From NCBI GenBank assembly GCA_020638055.1, contig JACKJH010000002.1, positions 558,001 through 622,000 on the forward strand: a stretch of DNA of 64,000 nucleotides, read 5' to 3'. The position numbers and the translations under genes are program-made. Shown here in pieces: positions 43,500 through 52,621 of this stretch; positions within the stretch are counted from its first letter, which is position 1; every line of letters begins with the position of its first letter. The notes beneath the pieces are model-generated. The model was not told where the DNA came from. It did no database searches and saw only the letters and a program-made list of their open reading frames with translations. The DNA is from Hyphomicrobiaceae bacterium. Lineage in GTDB: Bacteria; Pseudomonadota; Alphaproteobacteria; Rhizobiales; Hyphomicrobiaceae.

Positions 43500-44219
43500 A
43501 TGGCTACTGAGCTCGTCAAGCTCGACGCCGCGGCGCGCGACCGTGTCGGCAAGGGGGCCGCACGCCAAGCACGCCGTGAAGGACGAATTCCCGCAGTGAT
43601 CTACGGCGCCAAGAAGCCGCCCCTATCGATCACCATCGACGCCAACACGTTGTGGAAGCAGTACCTCAAGGGACACTTCACCTCCACCGTGTTCGAAATC
43701 AGTGTCGGGTCGGACATGCATCGCGCGATTGCCCGCGACCTGCAGCTTGATCCTGTTCGTGACACCCCCGTGCATGCCGACTTCCTGCGCATCGCCGACG
43801 ACGGTCTGGTTCGCATCGAGGTGCCGGTCAAGTTCACCAATGACCACCTCTCACCAGGCCTGAAGCGTGGCGGTGTCTTGAACATCGTGCGTCACGAAAT
43901 CGAGGTGTTCTGCCCTTACGACCGCATCCCGGCCGATTTCGAGATCGACCTCAAAGGTGCCTCCATCGGCGATTCAATTCATATCTCATCGCTGAGCCTG
44001 CCTGACGGCGTGACACCGACCATTCAGGACCGCGACTTCACCATCGCCACGATCGCCGGCCGCCTGACTACCGCCGACGAGGATGAGGAAGGTTCCGAAG
44101 AGGGCGACGAAGCCAAACCCGAAGCTGCCAAGGCTGCAGCCGGTGCGAAGGCGCCAGCCGCAAAGGCCCCGGCAGCCAAGGCGCCGGCCGCTAAACCAGG
44201 TGGCGACGCCAAGAAGTAG
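43500..44219 (+). CDS. rplY: Large-subunit ribosomal protein bL25, long Ctc form
   Basis: 239 aa. The N-terminal L25 domain begins ELVKLDAAARDRVGKGAARQARREGRIPAVIYGAKKPP and binds 5S rRNA. The C-terminal beta domain follows (about 95-190, VRIEVPVKFTNDHLSPGLKRGGVLNIVRHEIEV). The tail from about 198 is acidic and then a KAPAA repeat. ATG 43500 is preceded by TTGGAGAAA. The usual partner pth follows. Confidence 0.96.
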   Translation: MATELVKLDAAARDRVGKGAARQARREGRIPAVIYGAKKPPLSITIDANTLWKQYLKGHFTSTVFEISVGSDMHRAIARDLQLDPVRDTPVHADFLRIADDGLVRIEVPVKFTNDHLSPGLKRGGVLNIVRHEIEVFCPYDRIPADFEIDLKGASIGDSIHISSLSLPDGVTPTIQDRDFTIATIAGRLTTADEDEEGSEEGDEAKPEAAKAAAGAKAPAAKAPAAKAPAAKPGGDAKK

Positions 44220-44241
44220 GCGTGAAAGAGGTACCCTGCTT

Positions 44242-44275
44242 GAGCGCCGGACTGACATCAATCGGGCCGGCGCTC
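44242..44275 (+). terminator. GC-rich hairpin between rplY and pth
   Basis: GAGCGCCGG and CCGGCGCTC pair perfectly (9 bp) around a 16-base loop. No T-tract, so it may attenuate or stabilise the message rather than terminate it. Confidence 0.45.
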
Positions 44276-44324
44276 CTGCCCCCACACCTGCACCCACATT
44301 TACATCCAACGGGAGCCTGACCCC

Positions 44325-45104
44325 GTGAAACTCTTTGTCGGTCTCGGCAACCCTGGGCCGGAATATTCGGGCAACAGGCATAACGTTGGCTTCATGGCCA
44401 TCGACGCCATCGCCGAGGCGCACGGCTTTGGGCCCTGGAAAAGAAAATTTCAGGGACTCGCCTGCGAGGGGACGATTGCCGGCGAACGCATCCTGCTATT
44501 GAAACCCCAGACTTTTATGAACGAAAGCGGCCGCTCGGTTGGCGAAGCTGCACGCTTTCTCAAGATCCCGGTTGCTGAAACAATTGTCTTTTATGATGAA
44601 ATCGACCTCACACCGGGCAAATTGAAGGCCAAAACCGGTGGTGGGAATGCCGGCCATAACGGACTGCGCTCCATTTCGGCCCACCTTGGCAACGACTATC
44701 AACGCGTTCGCATCGGCGTCGGCCACCCAGGCCAGAAACACCTTGTTGCCAACTATGTGCTCGCCAATTTTGCTAAATCCGATCGCGATTGGCTGGATCC
44801 CATGATAGCCGCCATCGCCAACGCCGCCCCACGATTGGCCCGGGGAGACCAGGCTCGATTTCTCGCAGATGTCGCAAAAGAGTTGCAAAGCGAAGGATCT
44901 GGCGGGGAAAGCTCAGGCTCTGTAGACTCCCGCCAGTCGCCTGCCTTATTGAAGGGTAAAGAAGGGGGAACGCGTGCATCCAAGCACCGCCTGCAAGGCC
45001 AGGGCGCCGGCCATCCTGCCGGCGAACGGGCGGCCAAACGCAAAGGGGCAATGGCGGAGAACCTGGCGAAGTGGCTGAACGCCCGCAAGGACGGCAAGCA
45101 CTAA
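44325..45104 (+). CDS. pth: Peptidyl-tRNA hydrolase
   Basis: Recycles peptidyl-tRNA released prematurely from ribosomes. 259 aa from GTG 44325. Core 1-190: FVGLGNPGPEYSGNRHNVGF (catalytic His20-type residue present), LLKPQTFMNESGRSV, YDEIDL and GGGNAGHNGLRSI. The C-terminal 65 residues are a basic low-complexity extension (SKHRLQGQGAGHPAGERAAK), longer than usual. Confidence 0.96.
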   Translation: MKLFVGLGNPGPEYSGNRHNVGFMAIDAIAEAHGFGPWKRKFQGLACEGTIAGERILLLKPQTFMNESGRSVGEAARFLKIPVAETIVFYDEIDLTPGKLKAKTGGGNAGHNGLRSISAHLGNDYQRVRIGVGHPGQKHLVANYVLANFAKSDRDWLDPMIAAIANAAPRLARGDQARFLADVAKELQSEGSGGESSGSVDSRQSPALLKGKEGGTRASKHRLQGQGAGHPAGERAAKRKGAMAENLAKWLNARKDGKH

Positions 45105-45196
45105 GCACCACTCCTGGCGATACGGATAGTATGGGTGAATTGCTGGTCTGCCGCGGCTCATCCCTCGCACGCCCTGTGACACAAGGAGTTGGCACC

Positions 45197-46006
45197 TTGG
45201 CAAGCCAAACACATACGCCCGACGCGTATCGCGACGCACATGACCGCCACGAACATGACCGCCGCAGCGGCGCTCTAGCCGCCCACCGCTGGTGGGAACG
45301 GATCGACTGGTTGCGCTGGCTATTCTCCAACGGCGGAGAAATGGCGGGGCGTCTTCTTGCCGCCGCCATCGTGACGGGCACGGCTGGCTGGATCACCTGG
45401 GACGCCGTTGATGCCCGCAACCGTGACAAATTCCTGGAACCTGTCGTCAGTGCCGAGCGTCTGAGCCCGGTGACACGGGCCTACGTCATCAACGGTGCCG
45501 ACGATCAGGGCCGGCGGGCGTACTTCGACCTGATCGTTGCCAATAAGACCTTCACCTGGGCCCGTGGCTCAACGGACAGCCTGGCTCGTGATGGCAATCC
45601 CATAACCAGTGCTGAAGTTGAAAGCGTGATCTTGGACCCTCTCGTCCGGGCGCGGCTTGAGAGCGCGGAAAAGATCATCGCCGTTGGCGCGGCCAGTGAG
45701 GAAGGCGATCCTGCCACGGAGACGCATCGTGCCGGTCAACGGGCAGAACAGACGGCTAGGTGGCTCACTGCGGTTTTAAAGCCCGGCACCCAATTGTGGA
45801 CATTGAACCTTGGTCAATACACCCAGCCATGCGTCGCCTGCGATACCAATGAAACAAGCTGGCAGCGGCCTTTCATGATTGTCGCGGTACAACGCGCGGC
45901 GTGGGGCACCGACACCTCCCAGGCACTTGCTGACGCCCTTGGCTCCGCCTCCAACCTGCCCTCACCCGAACGCTATTCAGCCTTTGCCCTTGCCCGCTTC
46001 CGTTGA
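45197..46006 (+). CDS. Single-span membrane protein of unknown function
   Basis: 269 aa from TTG 45197, which has AAGGAG 8 bases upstream; the frame is open another 42 codons upstream without a better site. Charged N-terminus (HDRHEHDRRSG), one membrane helix at about 50-72 (GRLLAAAIVTGTAGWITW), then a soluble domain with AEKIIAVGAASEEG, TARWLTAVLKPGTQLWTLNLG and a late CVACD. The 'IIAVGAASEEG..E..RA..RA' run loosely recalls an OmpA-type strand-helix, but I cannot assign a family. It lies between pth and ychF, same strand. Confidence 0.75.
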   Translation: MASQTHTPDAYRDAHDRHEHDRRSGALAAHRWWERIDWLRWLFSNGGEMAGRLLAAAIVTGTAGWITWDAVDARNRDKFLEPVVSAERLSPVTRAYVINGADDQGRRAYFDLIVANKTFTWARGSTDSLARDGNPITSAEVESVILDPLVRARLESAEKIIAVGAASEEGDPATETHRAGQRAEQTARWLTAVLKPGTQLWTLNLGQYTQPCVACDTNETSWQRPFMIVAVQRAAWGTDTSQALADALGSASNLPSPERYSAFALARFR

Positions 46007-46047
46007 GACGAAAATGACTTTATAGAGCGCACTGATCCTTCAACAAC

Positions 46048-46072
46048 GGTGCCGTTCAATTGCGGCACCTTT
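46048..46072 (+). terminator. Weak hairpin before ychF
   Basis: GGTGCCG - loop - CGGCACC, followed by only TTT then CCC. 41 bases after the preceding stop. Possible weak terminator. Confidence 0.4.
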
Positions 46073-46159
46073 CCCTAAATGTGCGCGAGGCAACAAACCG
46101 GTGTTCCGCCGGCACGCCATCATGGCCATTTCGCCGCGCAGCAACGAAAGCAGGTCTTC

Positions 46160-47257
46160 ATGGGCTTCAAAATGGGCATTGTCGGCCTGCCGAATGTTGG
46201 CAAGTCGACGCTTTTCAATGCATTGACCGCCACTGCCGCGGCGGAAGCAGCCAACTATCCGTTTTGCACCATAGAGCCGAATGTCGGCGAAGTCGGCGTG
46301 CCCGATGAACGGCTCGAAAAGCTCGCCAGCATAGCCGGCTCAAAGGAGATCATTCCCACACGCCTCACCTTCGTTGACATCGCCGGTTTGGTTCGCGGCG
46401 CGTCCAAGGGCGAAGGCCTGGGTAACCAGTTTTTATCTCATATCCGCGAGGTCGATGCTGTGGCCTACGTGTTGCGCTGCTTTGAGGACGGCGACATCAC
46501 ACACGTCGAAGGCCGCATTGATCCCTTGGCCGACGCCGATACGGTGGAGACCGAGTTGATGTTGGCCGATCTTGAATCCTGCGAAAAGCGCATCACGTCT
46601 TTGGAAAAGCGGGCCAAGGGTGGTGACAAGGAAGCCAAGGCGCAGGCTGCATTGGTCGGTAAGGCGCTTGATTTGTTGCGCGAAGGCCAGCCCGCACGCC
46701 GCGCCGAAATCTCGTCTGAGGAGGAAAGAGATTGGCGCATGCTACAATTGCTGACCGCCAAGCCGGTTCTTTATGTGTGCAACGTTGACGAAGCCTCCGC
46801 CAAGACGGGTAACGATTTTTCTTCAACAGTCGTTGAGCGCGCCAAGCAGGACGGTGCCGAAACCGTAATCATTTCGGCCAAGATAGAAAGCGAATTGGCG
46901 GGCCTTGAGATGGAGGAACGCACGGCCTTTCTTGATGACCTGGGCCTCCAAGAACCGGGATTGAACCGCCTAATTCGCGCCGGTTACAAATTGCTTGGCT
47001 TGGTTACCTATTTCACCGTTGGCCCCAAGGAAGCACGCGCGTGGACCATCACGCGGGGCACCAAGGCACCGCAGGCGGCCGGTGTCATTCATACCGATTT
47101 CGAAAAAGGCTTTATTCGCTCAGAAACGATTGCCTTTGACGATTACGTCAATCTATCCGGCGAGACGGGCGCGAAGGAAGCTGGCAAAATGAGGCTGGAA
47201 GGTAAGGAATACGTCGTCAAGGATGGCGACGTGCTGCACTTCCGTTTCGCCAACTAG
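46160..47257 (+). CDS. ychF: Ribosome-associated ATPase YchF/Obg-like
   Basis: 365 aa from ATG 46160 (MGFKMGIVGLPNVGKST). P-loop GLPNVGKST, then NYPFCTIEPNVGEV, FVDIAGLVRGASKGEGLGNQFL (G2/G3) and the family's NVDE in place of NKxD, which gives ATP preference. The C-terminal TGS-like domain includes YFTVGPKEARAWTI and IHTDFEKGFIRSETI. Binds ribosomes and modulates oxidative stress responses. The TAG stop is the edge of repeat R2. Confidence 0.96.
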   Translation: MGFKMGIVGLPNVGKSTLFNALTATAAAEAANYPFCTIEPNVGEVGVPDERLEKLASIAGSKEIIPTRLTFVDIAGLVRGASKGEGLGNQFLSHIREVDAVAYVLRCFEDGDITHVEGRIDPLADADTVETELMLADLESCEKRITSLEKRAKGGDKEAKAQAALVGKALDLLREGQPARRAEISSEEERDWRMLQLLTAKPVLYVCNVDEASAKTGNDFSSTVVERAKQDGAETVIISAKIESELAGLEMEERTAFLDDLGLQEPGLNRLIRAGYKLLGLVTYFTVGPKEARAWTITRGTKAPQAAGVIHTDFEKGFIRSETIAFDDYVNLSGETGAKEAGKMRLEGKEYVVKDGDVLHFRFAN

Positions 47258-47360
47258 AGCATGTTCAGCCGAAGTGTACGCGGTTCGGCGTGAAGACCAT
47301 GCTCAAAATAAAAGAAAATAGAGCGCCTGCGTAATTCCATGAAAAGTGAACGCGATCTAA
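47254..47360 (-). repeat. Dispersed palindromic repeat R2, copy 3, inverted
   Basis: CTAGAGCATGTTCAGCCGAA through AACGCGATCTAA: reverse complement of the copies at 19310 and 26587 with minor changes. CTAG at the left edge gives the ychF stop. Confidence 0.88.
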
Positions 47361-47549
47361 TGGGACCAAGTTGAGCGAACGCGATAAAAAGATTTTTGTC
47401 TTTGGATCAAACCTTGCTGGTTACGGCGTTTGGTGCCGGCTTGGCTGGTTATAGGCACGATCAGATCGCTCCGCTTTTCAAAACGCCTCGCAGAACTGTG
47501 AGCTGCCAACCGAATGGCGCGAACTCGTGCCTTCGCAAGGAAAGACCAA

Positions 47550-47804
47550 ATGACTGAAACACCAGCGCAAGACCTTCCTGACCGTTTGTCAACCAACCCA
47601 GGCAGCCCGCATTACGATGAGGCTTTGTTGGCCCGCAACATCGGCATTCGCTTCAACGGCGTTGAGAAGACCAACGTCGAGGAGTACTGCGTTTCGGAGG
47701 GGTGGATTCGTGTCGCGGCCGGCAAGACGCGGGACCGGAAGGGCAATCCGTTGACGATCAAGCTAAAGGGCAAGGTCGAGCCCTATTTTCGCGAGGATGG
47801 GTGA
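47550..47804 (+). CDS. DUF3297 family protein
   Basis: 84 aa from ATG 47550, with AAGGAAAG upstream. The sequence LPDRLSTNPGSPHYDEALLARNIGIRFNGVEKTNVEEYCVSEGWIRVAAGKT..RKGNPLTIKLKG is the conserved DUF3297 pattern and covers nearly the whole family length. Function unknown; small glutathione-dependent-formaldehyde-type neighbours are sometimes annotated, but none is here. Confidence 0.92.
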   Translation: MTETPAQDLPDRLSTNPGSPHYDEALLARNIGIRFNGVEKTNVEEYCVSEGWIRVAAGKTRDRKGNPLTIKLKGKVEPYFREDG

Positions 47805-47935
47805 TTGCAAGGCCATTACTTCCAAATTCGGGGCGAACCACCGTGTCTTGCGCGCACTCTTTTTTGAAGTTCGGTTTAGAGACAAATTTCACACCGACCT
47901 TGCGCAAACGACCTGCAATCGCCAAATTAGAGGAT

Positions 47936-48319
47936 ATGGAAGCCGAAAGCACATATCAGCAAGCGCAACGATTGACGCAACCGGCCGTCGTCAGAGGCTG
48001 CAAGAGATTGCATGCGTTTACCAATTCGTCAGTGACAGCAACGGCTTTGGTTGCAGCTACTTCAAGCCTGCTTATCATCGCGGCGTTTGCCAGCGGCTCG
48101 GCAACCGCAGGCAATAACAATCCACCAACAAAGCCGCCCCGCCACGTGTATGACCCGGCTGATTATTTGGCGCCTCTACCCGCCATGCCAAGGCGTGCGG
48201 TTCCATCACCGGGAAATTCCGAGGCTGGATCACCTGTGCGCGGCTACATCTACGCGCCACCGCGCGATAACGGCTCTATCACCAACCGGCTTGTGCCGCC
48301 CTCTATGATCCGTAGGTAG
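47936..48319 (+). CDS. Small exported or membrane-anchored protein, unknown
   Basis: 127 aa from ATG 47936; AGAGGA lies very close upstream. One hydrophobic segment at about 33-52 (VTATALVAATSSLLIIAAFA) looks like a late signal anchor. The rest is Pro-rich and ends VRGYIYAPPRDNGSITNRLVPPSMIRR. The frame is open further upstream, overlapping DUF3297, with no conserved content. No family recognised. Confidence 0.5.
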   Translation: MEAESTYQQAQRLTQPAVVRGCKRLHAFTNSSVTATALVAATSSLLIIAAFASGSATAGNNNPPTKPPRHVYDPADYLAPLPAMPRRAVPSPGNSEAGSPVRGYIYAPPRDNGSITNRLVPPSMIRR

Positions 48320-48320
48320 T

Positions 48321-48487
48321 CGGAAGCGCATTCCGATCCGATAGAATCGAATTTCCCGCACTAGTTTCTTTTTTGGTCGCATTTTCTACGACGAACCGGT
48401 GTCCACTTCGTCGGAAAATGCTCTAGCTTTTTGTTTGGTCGCATTTTCTTCGACGAACCGGCGTCTACTTCGTCGGAAAATGCTTTA
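48321..48487 (+). repeat. Palindromic repeat R1, full copy plus a second hairpin
   Basis: GCGCATTCCGATCCGATAG, then the GCATTTTC..CGGTGTCCACTTCGTCGGAAAATGC hairpin twice, joined by TGCTCTAGC. Inserted between two gene ends, just after the TAG at 48317-48319. The remaining gap to 48570 shows no gene. Confidence 0.85.
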
Positions 48488-48566
48488 TTGCGCCCTTGGG
48501 TGAAAAAAAACGGAATGGGCGGTCAAGCTCATCTGCACCAAGCAAACCAGCACACCCTCATGGCAT

Positions 48567-48600
48567 AAAAAAAAAACCTGCACGGTTTAAGCCGCGCAGG
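48567..48600 (-). terminator. Rho-independent terminator of the SQR gene
   Basis: On the minus strand CCTGCGCGG - CTTAAA - CCGTGCAGG, then ten T. Nine-base stem with one G-U pair, 100 bases past the SQR stop. Confidence 0.9.
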
Positions 48601-48701
48601 CCAGAATTGGTATTCGATGGACTAAGCATCAAGGGAAGATAAGGAGATGCTGGCACAAGTTCCAAACTTCTCCTGTAGAAGCCCTAAGGCCTGATTGGAC
48701 T

Positions 48702-49982
48702 TTACTCCGCTGGAGCCTTCAGCTTTTTGATATTCATCATTCCCAGTACATATTTTTCGTAGAACGGCTCCGTATTTCCTTTGCGCATCTTCCTTATGAA
48801 ATATTTCTCGAAGGCGATCTTGGCGTAGTGCACCCACATGCCTTCAGCCGACCAGTTGATGTTGCGCGGTGGAATTTGCGGCTGCGCCACGAACGCAGCA
48901 CCCTTGTCGCCGAAATCTGCAAGGCAAAGCGCGCTCCATGTCGGAATGACGTGCGGCTCCTTACCGTGCATGAGGTCATGTATGTTTTCGACAGCGGCCG
49001 TGACCATGCTCTCGATCATATAGCCAGTCTTGGGCACCCCGACCGCGACTGGCGTTTTCTCAAGCGGCGCAATGGCGATACAAACACCAACACCGAAAAT
49101 ATTGGGATATTTCGAATTGCGCTGGTACTTGTCGACAATGATGAAGCCACGGGGATTGGTGAGCCCCTCGTGACCGCGCGTTGCCGGCACGCCGCGGAAC
49201 GCCGGCAGCATCATCGAATACTTGAACGGAATTTCGTGTTTCTGCTTTTCGCTACCGTCCTCGTTGTGCTCAGTCACATGCATCATGCCTGCATCGACGC
49301 GGTCGACCTTGGCGTTGACGATCCAACGGATGTGACGATCGCGCATTTCGCTTTCGAGCATGCCCTTGGTGTCACCGACGCCACCCAGGCCGAGATGGCC
49401 AATATAGGGTTCAGAGGTGACAAATGTCATTGGCACCTGATCGCGGAGTTTGCGCTTCCTGAGGTCTGTTTCCATGATCATGGCGTATTCGTAAGCGGGT
49501 CCGTAGCATGACGCACCTTGCACCGCGCCAACAATAATGGGGCCAGGATCTTTGCAGAACTCCTCCCACTTCTGATTGGCGTGCGTGGCATGCTCCACTG
49601 TGCAGACCGACTGCGTATGGTGATCCGGCCCAAGCCCGGGAATTTCGTCGAATGCCAATTCTGGCCCCGTCGAAATGATCAGGTAGTCGTAGTTTACCGT
49701 CGAACCGTCGTTGAGTTCGATTGCATTTTCTTCTGGTTTGAGCTGCTTGGCACCGACTGAGTTGAACTTGATTCCGTGCTTTGCCATCAATGGCGCCAGC
49801 TCAATCGTGATGTCCTTTTTGACCCGCCAGCCGACGCCGACCCATGGGTTCGATGGCGTAAATTGAAAATATGGAAGGTTGGAAAGCAAAGTAACTGTGT
49901 GGTTCTTACCCATCAAGTCGCGAGCTTCATAGGCAGCCGACATGCCGCCGACACCCGCTCCCAAGACGACAATATGCGCCAT
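48702..49982 (-). CDS. Sulfide:quinone oxidoreductase
   Basis: 426 aa FAD enzyme oxidising sulfide to polysulfide/sulfur and reducing quinone. FAD Rossmann site VVLGAGVGGMSAAYEA (about 5-20); STGPELAFDEIPGLG; three catalytic-type Cys: Cys127 (SVCTVEH), Cys159 (QGASCYGPAYE) and Cys353 (SALCLADFGD). These correspond well to Cys128, Cys160 and Cys356 of the Acidithiobacillus ferrooxidans enzyme. VGVPKTGYMIESM and the amphipathic C-terminus (YFIRKMRKGN) support monotopic membrane binding. ATG 49982, with AGGAGG just upstream. Monocistronic with its own terminator. Confidence 0.93.
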   Translation of the reverse strand: MAHIVVLGAGVGGMSAAYEARDLMGKNHTVTLLSNLPYFQFTPSNPWVGVGWRVKKDITIELAPLMAKHGIKFNSVGAKQLKPEENAIELNDGSTVNYDYLIISTGPELAFDEIPGLGPDHHTQSVCTVEHATHANQKWEEFCKDPGPIIVGAVQGASCYGPAYEYAMIMETDLRKRKLRDQVPMTFVTSEPYIGHLGLGGVGDTKGMLESEMRDRHIRWIVNAKVDRVDAGMMHVTEHNEDGSEKQKHEIPFKYSMMLPAFRGVPATRGHEGLTNPRGFIIVDKYQRNSKYPNIFGVGVCIAIAPLEKTPVAVGVPKTGYMIESMVTAAVENIHDLMHGKEPHVIPTWSALCLADFGDKGAAFVAQPQIPPRNINWSAEGMWVHYAKIAFEKYFIRKMRKGNTEPFYEKYVLGMMNIKKLKAPAE

Positions 49983-50209
49983 GTTATTTCCTCCTGAACC
50001 TATTCTTGCTGCCGACCGGATCGACCATTTTTTTTATCGACGGACCCAAAAGGGTGCGTTTGGTGCGCTTATTCAAGTTCGGCTGATGCCATCTGGACAT
50101 TGCAATATGACAGTGTCAATCCATCATCCGATAAAACCGTCAGAAGACTTCATTTCTTGGCTATGGCACTGACGTCAACACCTGTTGATCGAGGCTATGG
50201 ATTGGGTTT

Positions 50210-50974
50210 TCACCCACGCGCATGCTTATTAGCGTTCTCGCCATAATTGCGGAATTTCTCGACCATCCGTTCCATTTCATCGTCCGCCAGCAACACGGGC
50301 GGGCCAATTGTCAGCGCCTTTATATATTGCGCTGCAAGTTGCTCCACTTCGAAGGCTAACTCCAAAGCAGCAGCCAGAGATTGCGAAATCGCAATTTGTC
50401 CGTGATTGGCCATCAGACAGGCGTCCCTGTTGCGCAGTCCATTGGCAACGTGCCCGGCGAGTTCTTGCGTACCGAAAGTTGCATAAGGCACCAGCGGAAT
50501 GTCGTTTCCGCCTGCCAAGGCCACCATGTAATGAAATGCGGGAATTGCCTTGCCCGCGCACGCGAGCGCGGTGGCGTTAAGGGAATGGGTATGAACCACG
50601 GCATGCCGGTCGGGCCGGGTTTGGTAGGCAGCCAAATGAAACCGCCATTCGCTCGACGGCTTTGGCGCATCGCTTTGCGCAGTCCCATCACCGGAAACGT
50701 AAACAATGTCACGAACCGTGAGTTCAGCGTATGCCAGCCCCGATGGCGTAATCAACATGCCTTGGCCAAACCGACACGACACATTTCCCGACCGGCCTGG
50801 CGACAGACCTTCCCGGCTCATTTTTTGCGCTGTATCAATTACCGCTGCGCGCGCGGCGACGTTGTCGCTCGCGGCGCTCTTGGTCTTGCGTTGGATAGGT
50901 TTGGTTTTGCGTTTGCCACTGCGTGCTGCGTTGCCTGGTGGCGCTTCTTTTCCCTTGCCACCTTTACCACTCAT
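50210..50974 (-). CDS. Class II aldolase, probable 5-methylthioribulose-1-phosphate aldolase (Ald2-like)
   Basis: 254 aa; a basic N-tail of about 40 residues, then the fuculose-aldolase fold: GLSPGRSGNVSCR (about 56-68), GMLITPSGL, SSEWRFHLAAY with the catalytic Glu, VVHTHSLNAT (two zinc His), FHYMVALAGG and ANHGQIAI (third His). Its ATG overlaps the mtnA stop (50971-50974). In Rhodospirillum rubrum and some E. coli the class II aldolase paired with MtnA and MtnP cleaves methylthioribulose 1-phosphate to DHAP and methylthioacetaldehyde. The genetic context makes that the best guess; L-fuculose phosphate aldolase or MtnB dehydratase activity is the alternative. Confidence 0.85.
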   Translation of the reverse strand: MSGKGGKGKEAPPGNAARSGKRKTKPIQRKTKSAASDNVAARAAVIDTAQKMSREGLSPGRSGNVSCRFGQGMLITPSGLAYAELTVRDIVYVSGDGTAQSDAPKPSSEWRFHLAAYQTRPDRHAVVHTHSLNATALACAGKAIPAFHYMVALAGGNDIPLVPYATFGTQELAGHVANGLRNRDACLMANHGQIAISQSLAAALELAFEVEQLAAQYIKALTIGPPVLLADDEMERMVEKFRNYGENANKHARG

Positions 50975-52080
50975 GCGGCCCCTCCCATTTCTGGATAGAG
51001 CTGGCGTAGTCCCGCAGGGCTGGCCGGAGCAACACCGCGCTCGGTGATAAAGCCAGTCACCAGCCGCGCAGGCGTCACGTCAAACGCCGGGTTGGCCGCC
51101 GGGGAGCCTGGCGCACCAATGGCCACCGTTGCAACCTTTGCCCCTGCACCATTATCCAGGCGACCGGTCATCAGCAGCACCTCATCGGCGCTGCGTTCCT
51201 CAATCTCGATGTCACTCCCCTTGCTGCACGACCAATCGATTGTCGAACCTGGCAATGCAACGTAGAAGGGTACGCCAGTGTCGTCGGCCGCCAGCGCCTT
51301 GAGGTAAGTACCTATCTTGTTTGCAACATCCCCGTTCGCTGCCACCCGGTCGGTTCCTACAATCACCAGATCGACTTGCCCACGCTGCATCAAATGCCCA
51401 CCCGCATTATCGACGATGATCGTATGCGGCACGCCGTGGCTTCCCAATTCATAGGCGGTGAGCGCTGCACCCTGGTTGCGCGGCCGAGTTTCGTCGACCC
51501 ACACATGAACCGGCGGGCCTGCATCGTGCGCGTGGTAGATCGGTGAGGTTGCCGTACCCCAATCGACGCAGGCAAGCCAACCCGCATTGCAGTGGGTTAA
51601 AATATTGACGCTCTCGCCGGGGCCCTTACGCCTTGCAATTTCCTCTATCAGAGGCATGCCGTTGACACCGATAAGCCGGCACGATTCAACGTCCTCATCG
51701 GCGATACGCGCTGCATGCCGCCAGGCGGCGGAAGCGCGCTCACCCTCGGGCAACGGTGCCAGGACGCGCATCATTTCATCCAGCGCCCAACGCAGGTTTA
51801 CCGCTGTCGGCCGCTGCTTGAGGAGGTGGGAACGGGCGTCTTGCATAGCAGTTGATGAAGGATCGTGTGCCACTGCCAGCGCCAACCCGTAGGCCGCAGT
51901 CGCCCCGATCAATGGCGCGCCGCGCACCTGCATCGTGAGGATGGCGCGGCCGGCATCCTCCATCGTTTCAAGGGCTGCGATCTCAAAGGAATGAGGCAGC
52001 CTGGTCTGGTCGATGATATTGACCGAGCGGCCATCATCGGATGCCCAGATCGTGCGCATGGACCTACCGTCAATCTTCAC
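50971..52080 (-). CDS. mtnA: S-methyl-5-thioribose-1-phosphate isomerase
   Basis: Isomerises methylthioribose 1-phosphate to the ribulose form. 369 aa from GTG 52080, which overlaps the upstream stop (GTGA). Blocks: VRGAPLIGATAAYGLALA (about 56-73), TAVNLRWALD, ILTHCNAGWLA (catalytic Cys), VDETRPRNQGAALTAYEL, DNAGGHLM, VIVGTDRVAANGDVANKIGTY (catalytic Asp), and AFDVTPARLVTGFITERGV. Full family length. It is translationally coupled on both sides within a five-gene minus-strand operon starting with apt. Confidence 0.95.
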   Translation of the reverse strand: MKIDGRSMRTIWASDDGRSVNIIDQTRLPHSFEIAALETMEDAGRAILTMQVRGAPLIGATAAYGLALAVAHDPSSTAMQDARSHLLKQRPTAVNLRWALDEMMRVLAPLPEGERASAAWRHAARIADEDVESCRLIGVNGMPLIEEIARRKGPGESVNILTHCNAGWLACVDWGTATSPIYHAHDAGPPVHVWVDETRPRNQGAALTAYELGSHGVPHTIIVDNAGGHLMQRGQVDLVIVGTDRVAANGDVANKIGTYLKALAADDTGVPFYVALPGSTIDWSCSKGSDIEIEERSADEVLLMTGRLDNGAGAKVATVAIGAPGSPAANPAFDVTPARLVTGFITERGVAPASPAGLRQLYPEMGGAA

Positions 52081-52571
52081 TTTTTGCCTCCAAATACCCG
52101 CCGCAGCAAACCACGACCTGAAGCGCTGGCTGCGTCTTTGCCATCTTGCAGCGGCAGTTGTTCGGGATGTGCGTGCGACAGTGTAAAAACAGGTACGGGC
52201 GTGCCAAGGCTGCACGAACTGGCATTGCGCGGATCGTAGACCTTGATGAACGTTGGGCATGTTCGGTCATCGACATAAACGAAGCCGCAATAGTCCGCCT
52301 TATGTGCCTGACGCAAGAACGTGGTGATGTCATCGAGTTGTCGTTCCACATCTGCCGGCGCCGTGGTGGTCGCAGGCAACACGGTGCGCGTATCGTAGAT
52401 CCACCACCCCTCAGGCGCGGCTTTGACAAGCGCAAAAACGGCATCCAGATCGTCCCATTTCAACAACCCTGAAAACCGGCCGGAGTAGGCTTGACGAAAT
52501 GACGGCCTGTGGCCCTCAGGCTGCGGGACGGGCGCGTGTTGACGTGGAATGGGGCCTGCTGAACCGGTCAT
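52077..52571 (-). CDS. Uncharacterised protein in the MTA operon
   Basis: 164 aa from ATG 52571. Soluble; central region WDDLDAVFALVKAAPEGWWIYD (about 38-59), ADVERQLDDITTFLRQAHKADYCGFVYVDDRTCPTFIKVYDPRNASSC (about 72-119), and a basic tail ending RRVFGGKK. Four Cys could bind a metal or form disulfides. I recall similar 'YCGxVYxDDxxxPTFIKxYDP' proteins in other proteobacteria but know no function. Coupled to mtnA by a GTGA overlap, so a role near MTA or adenine metabolism is inferred from context only. Confidence 0.75.
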   Translation of the reverse strand: MTGSAGPIPRQHAPVPQPEGHRPSFRQAYSGRFSGLLKWDDLDAVFALVKAAPEGWWIYDTRTVLPATTTAPADVERQLDDITTFLRQAHKADYCGFVYVDDRTCPTFIKVYDPRNASSCSLGTPVPVFTLSHAHPEQLPLQDGKDAASASGRGLLRRVFGGKK

Positions 52572-52621
52572 TGGATAAAAAGCACTCCTATTGCGTTTGC
52601 ACCGCTTTGCAGGCAGAGGCC

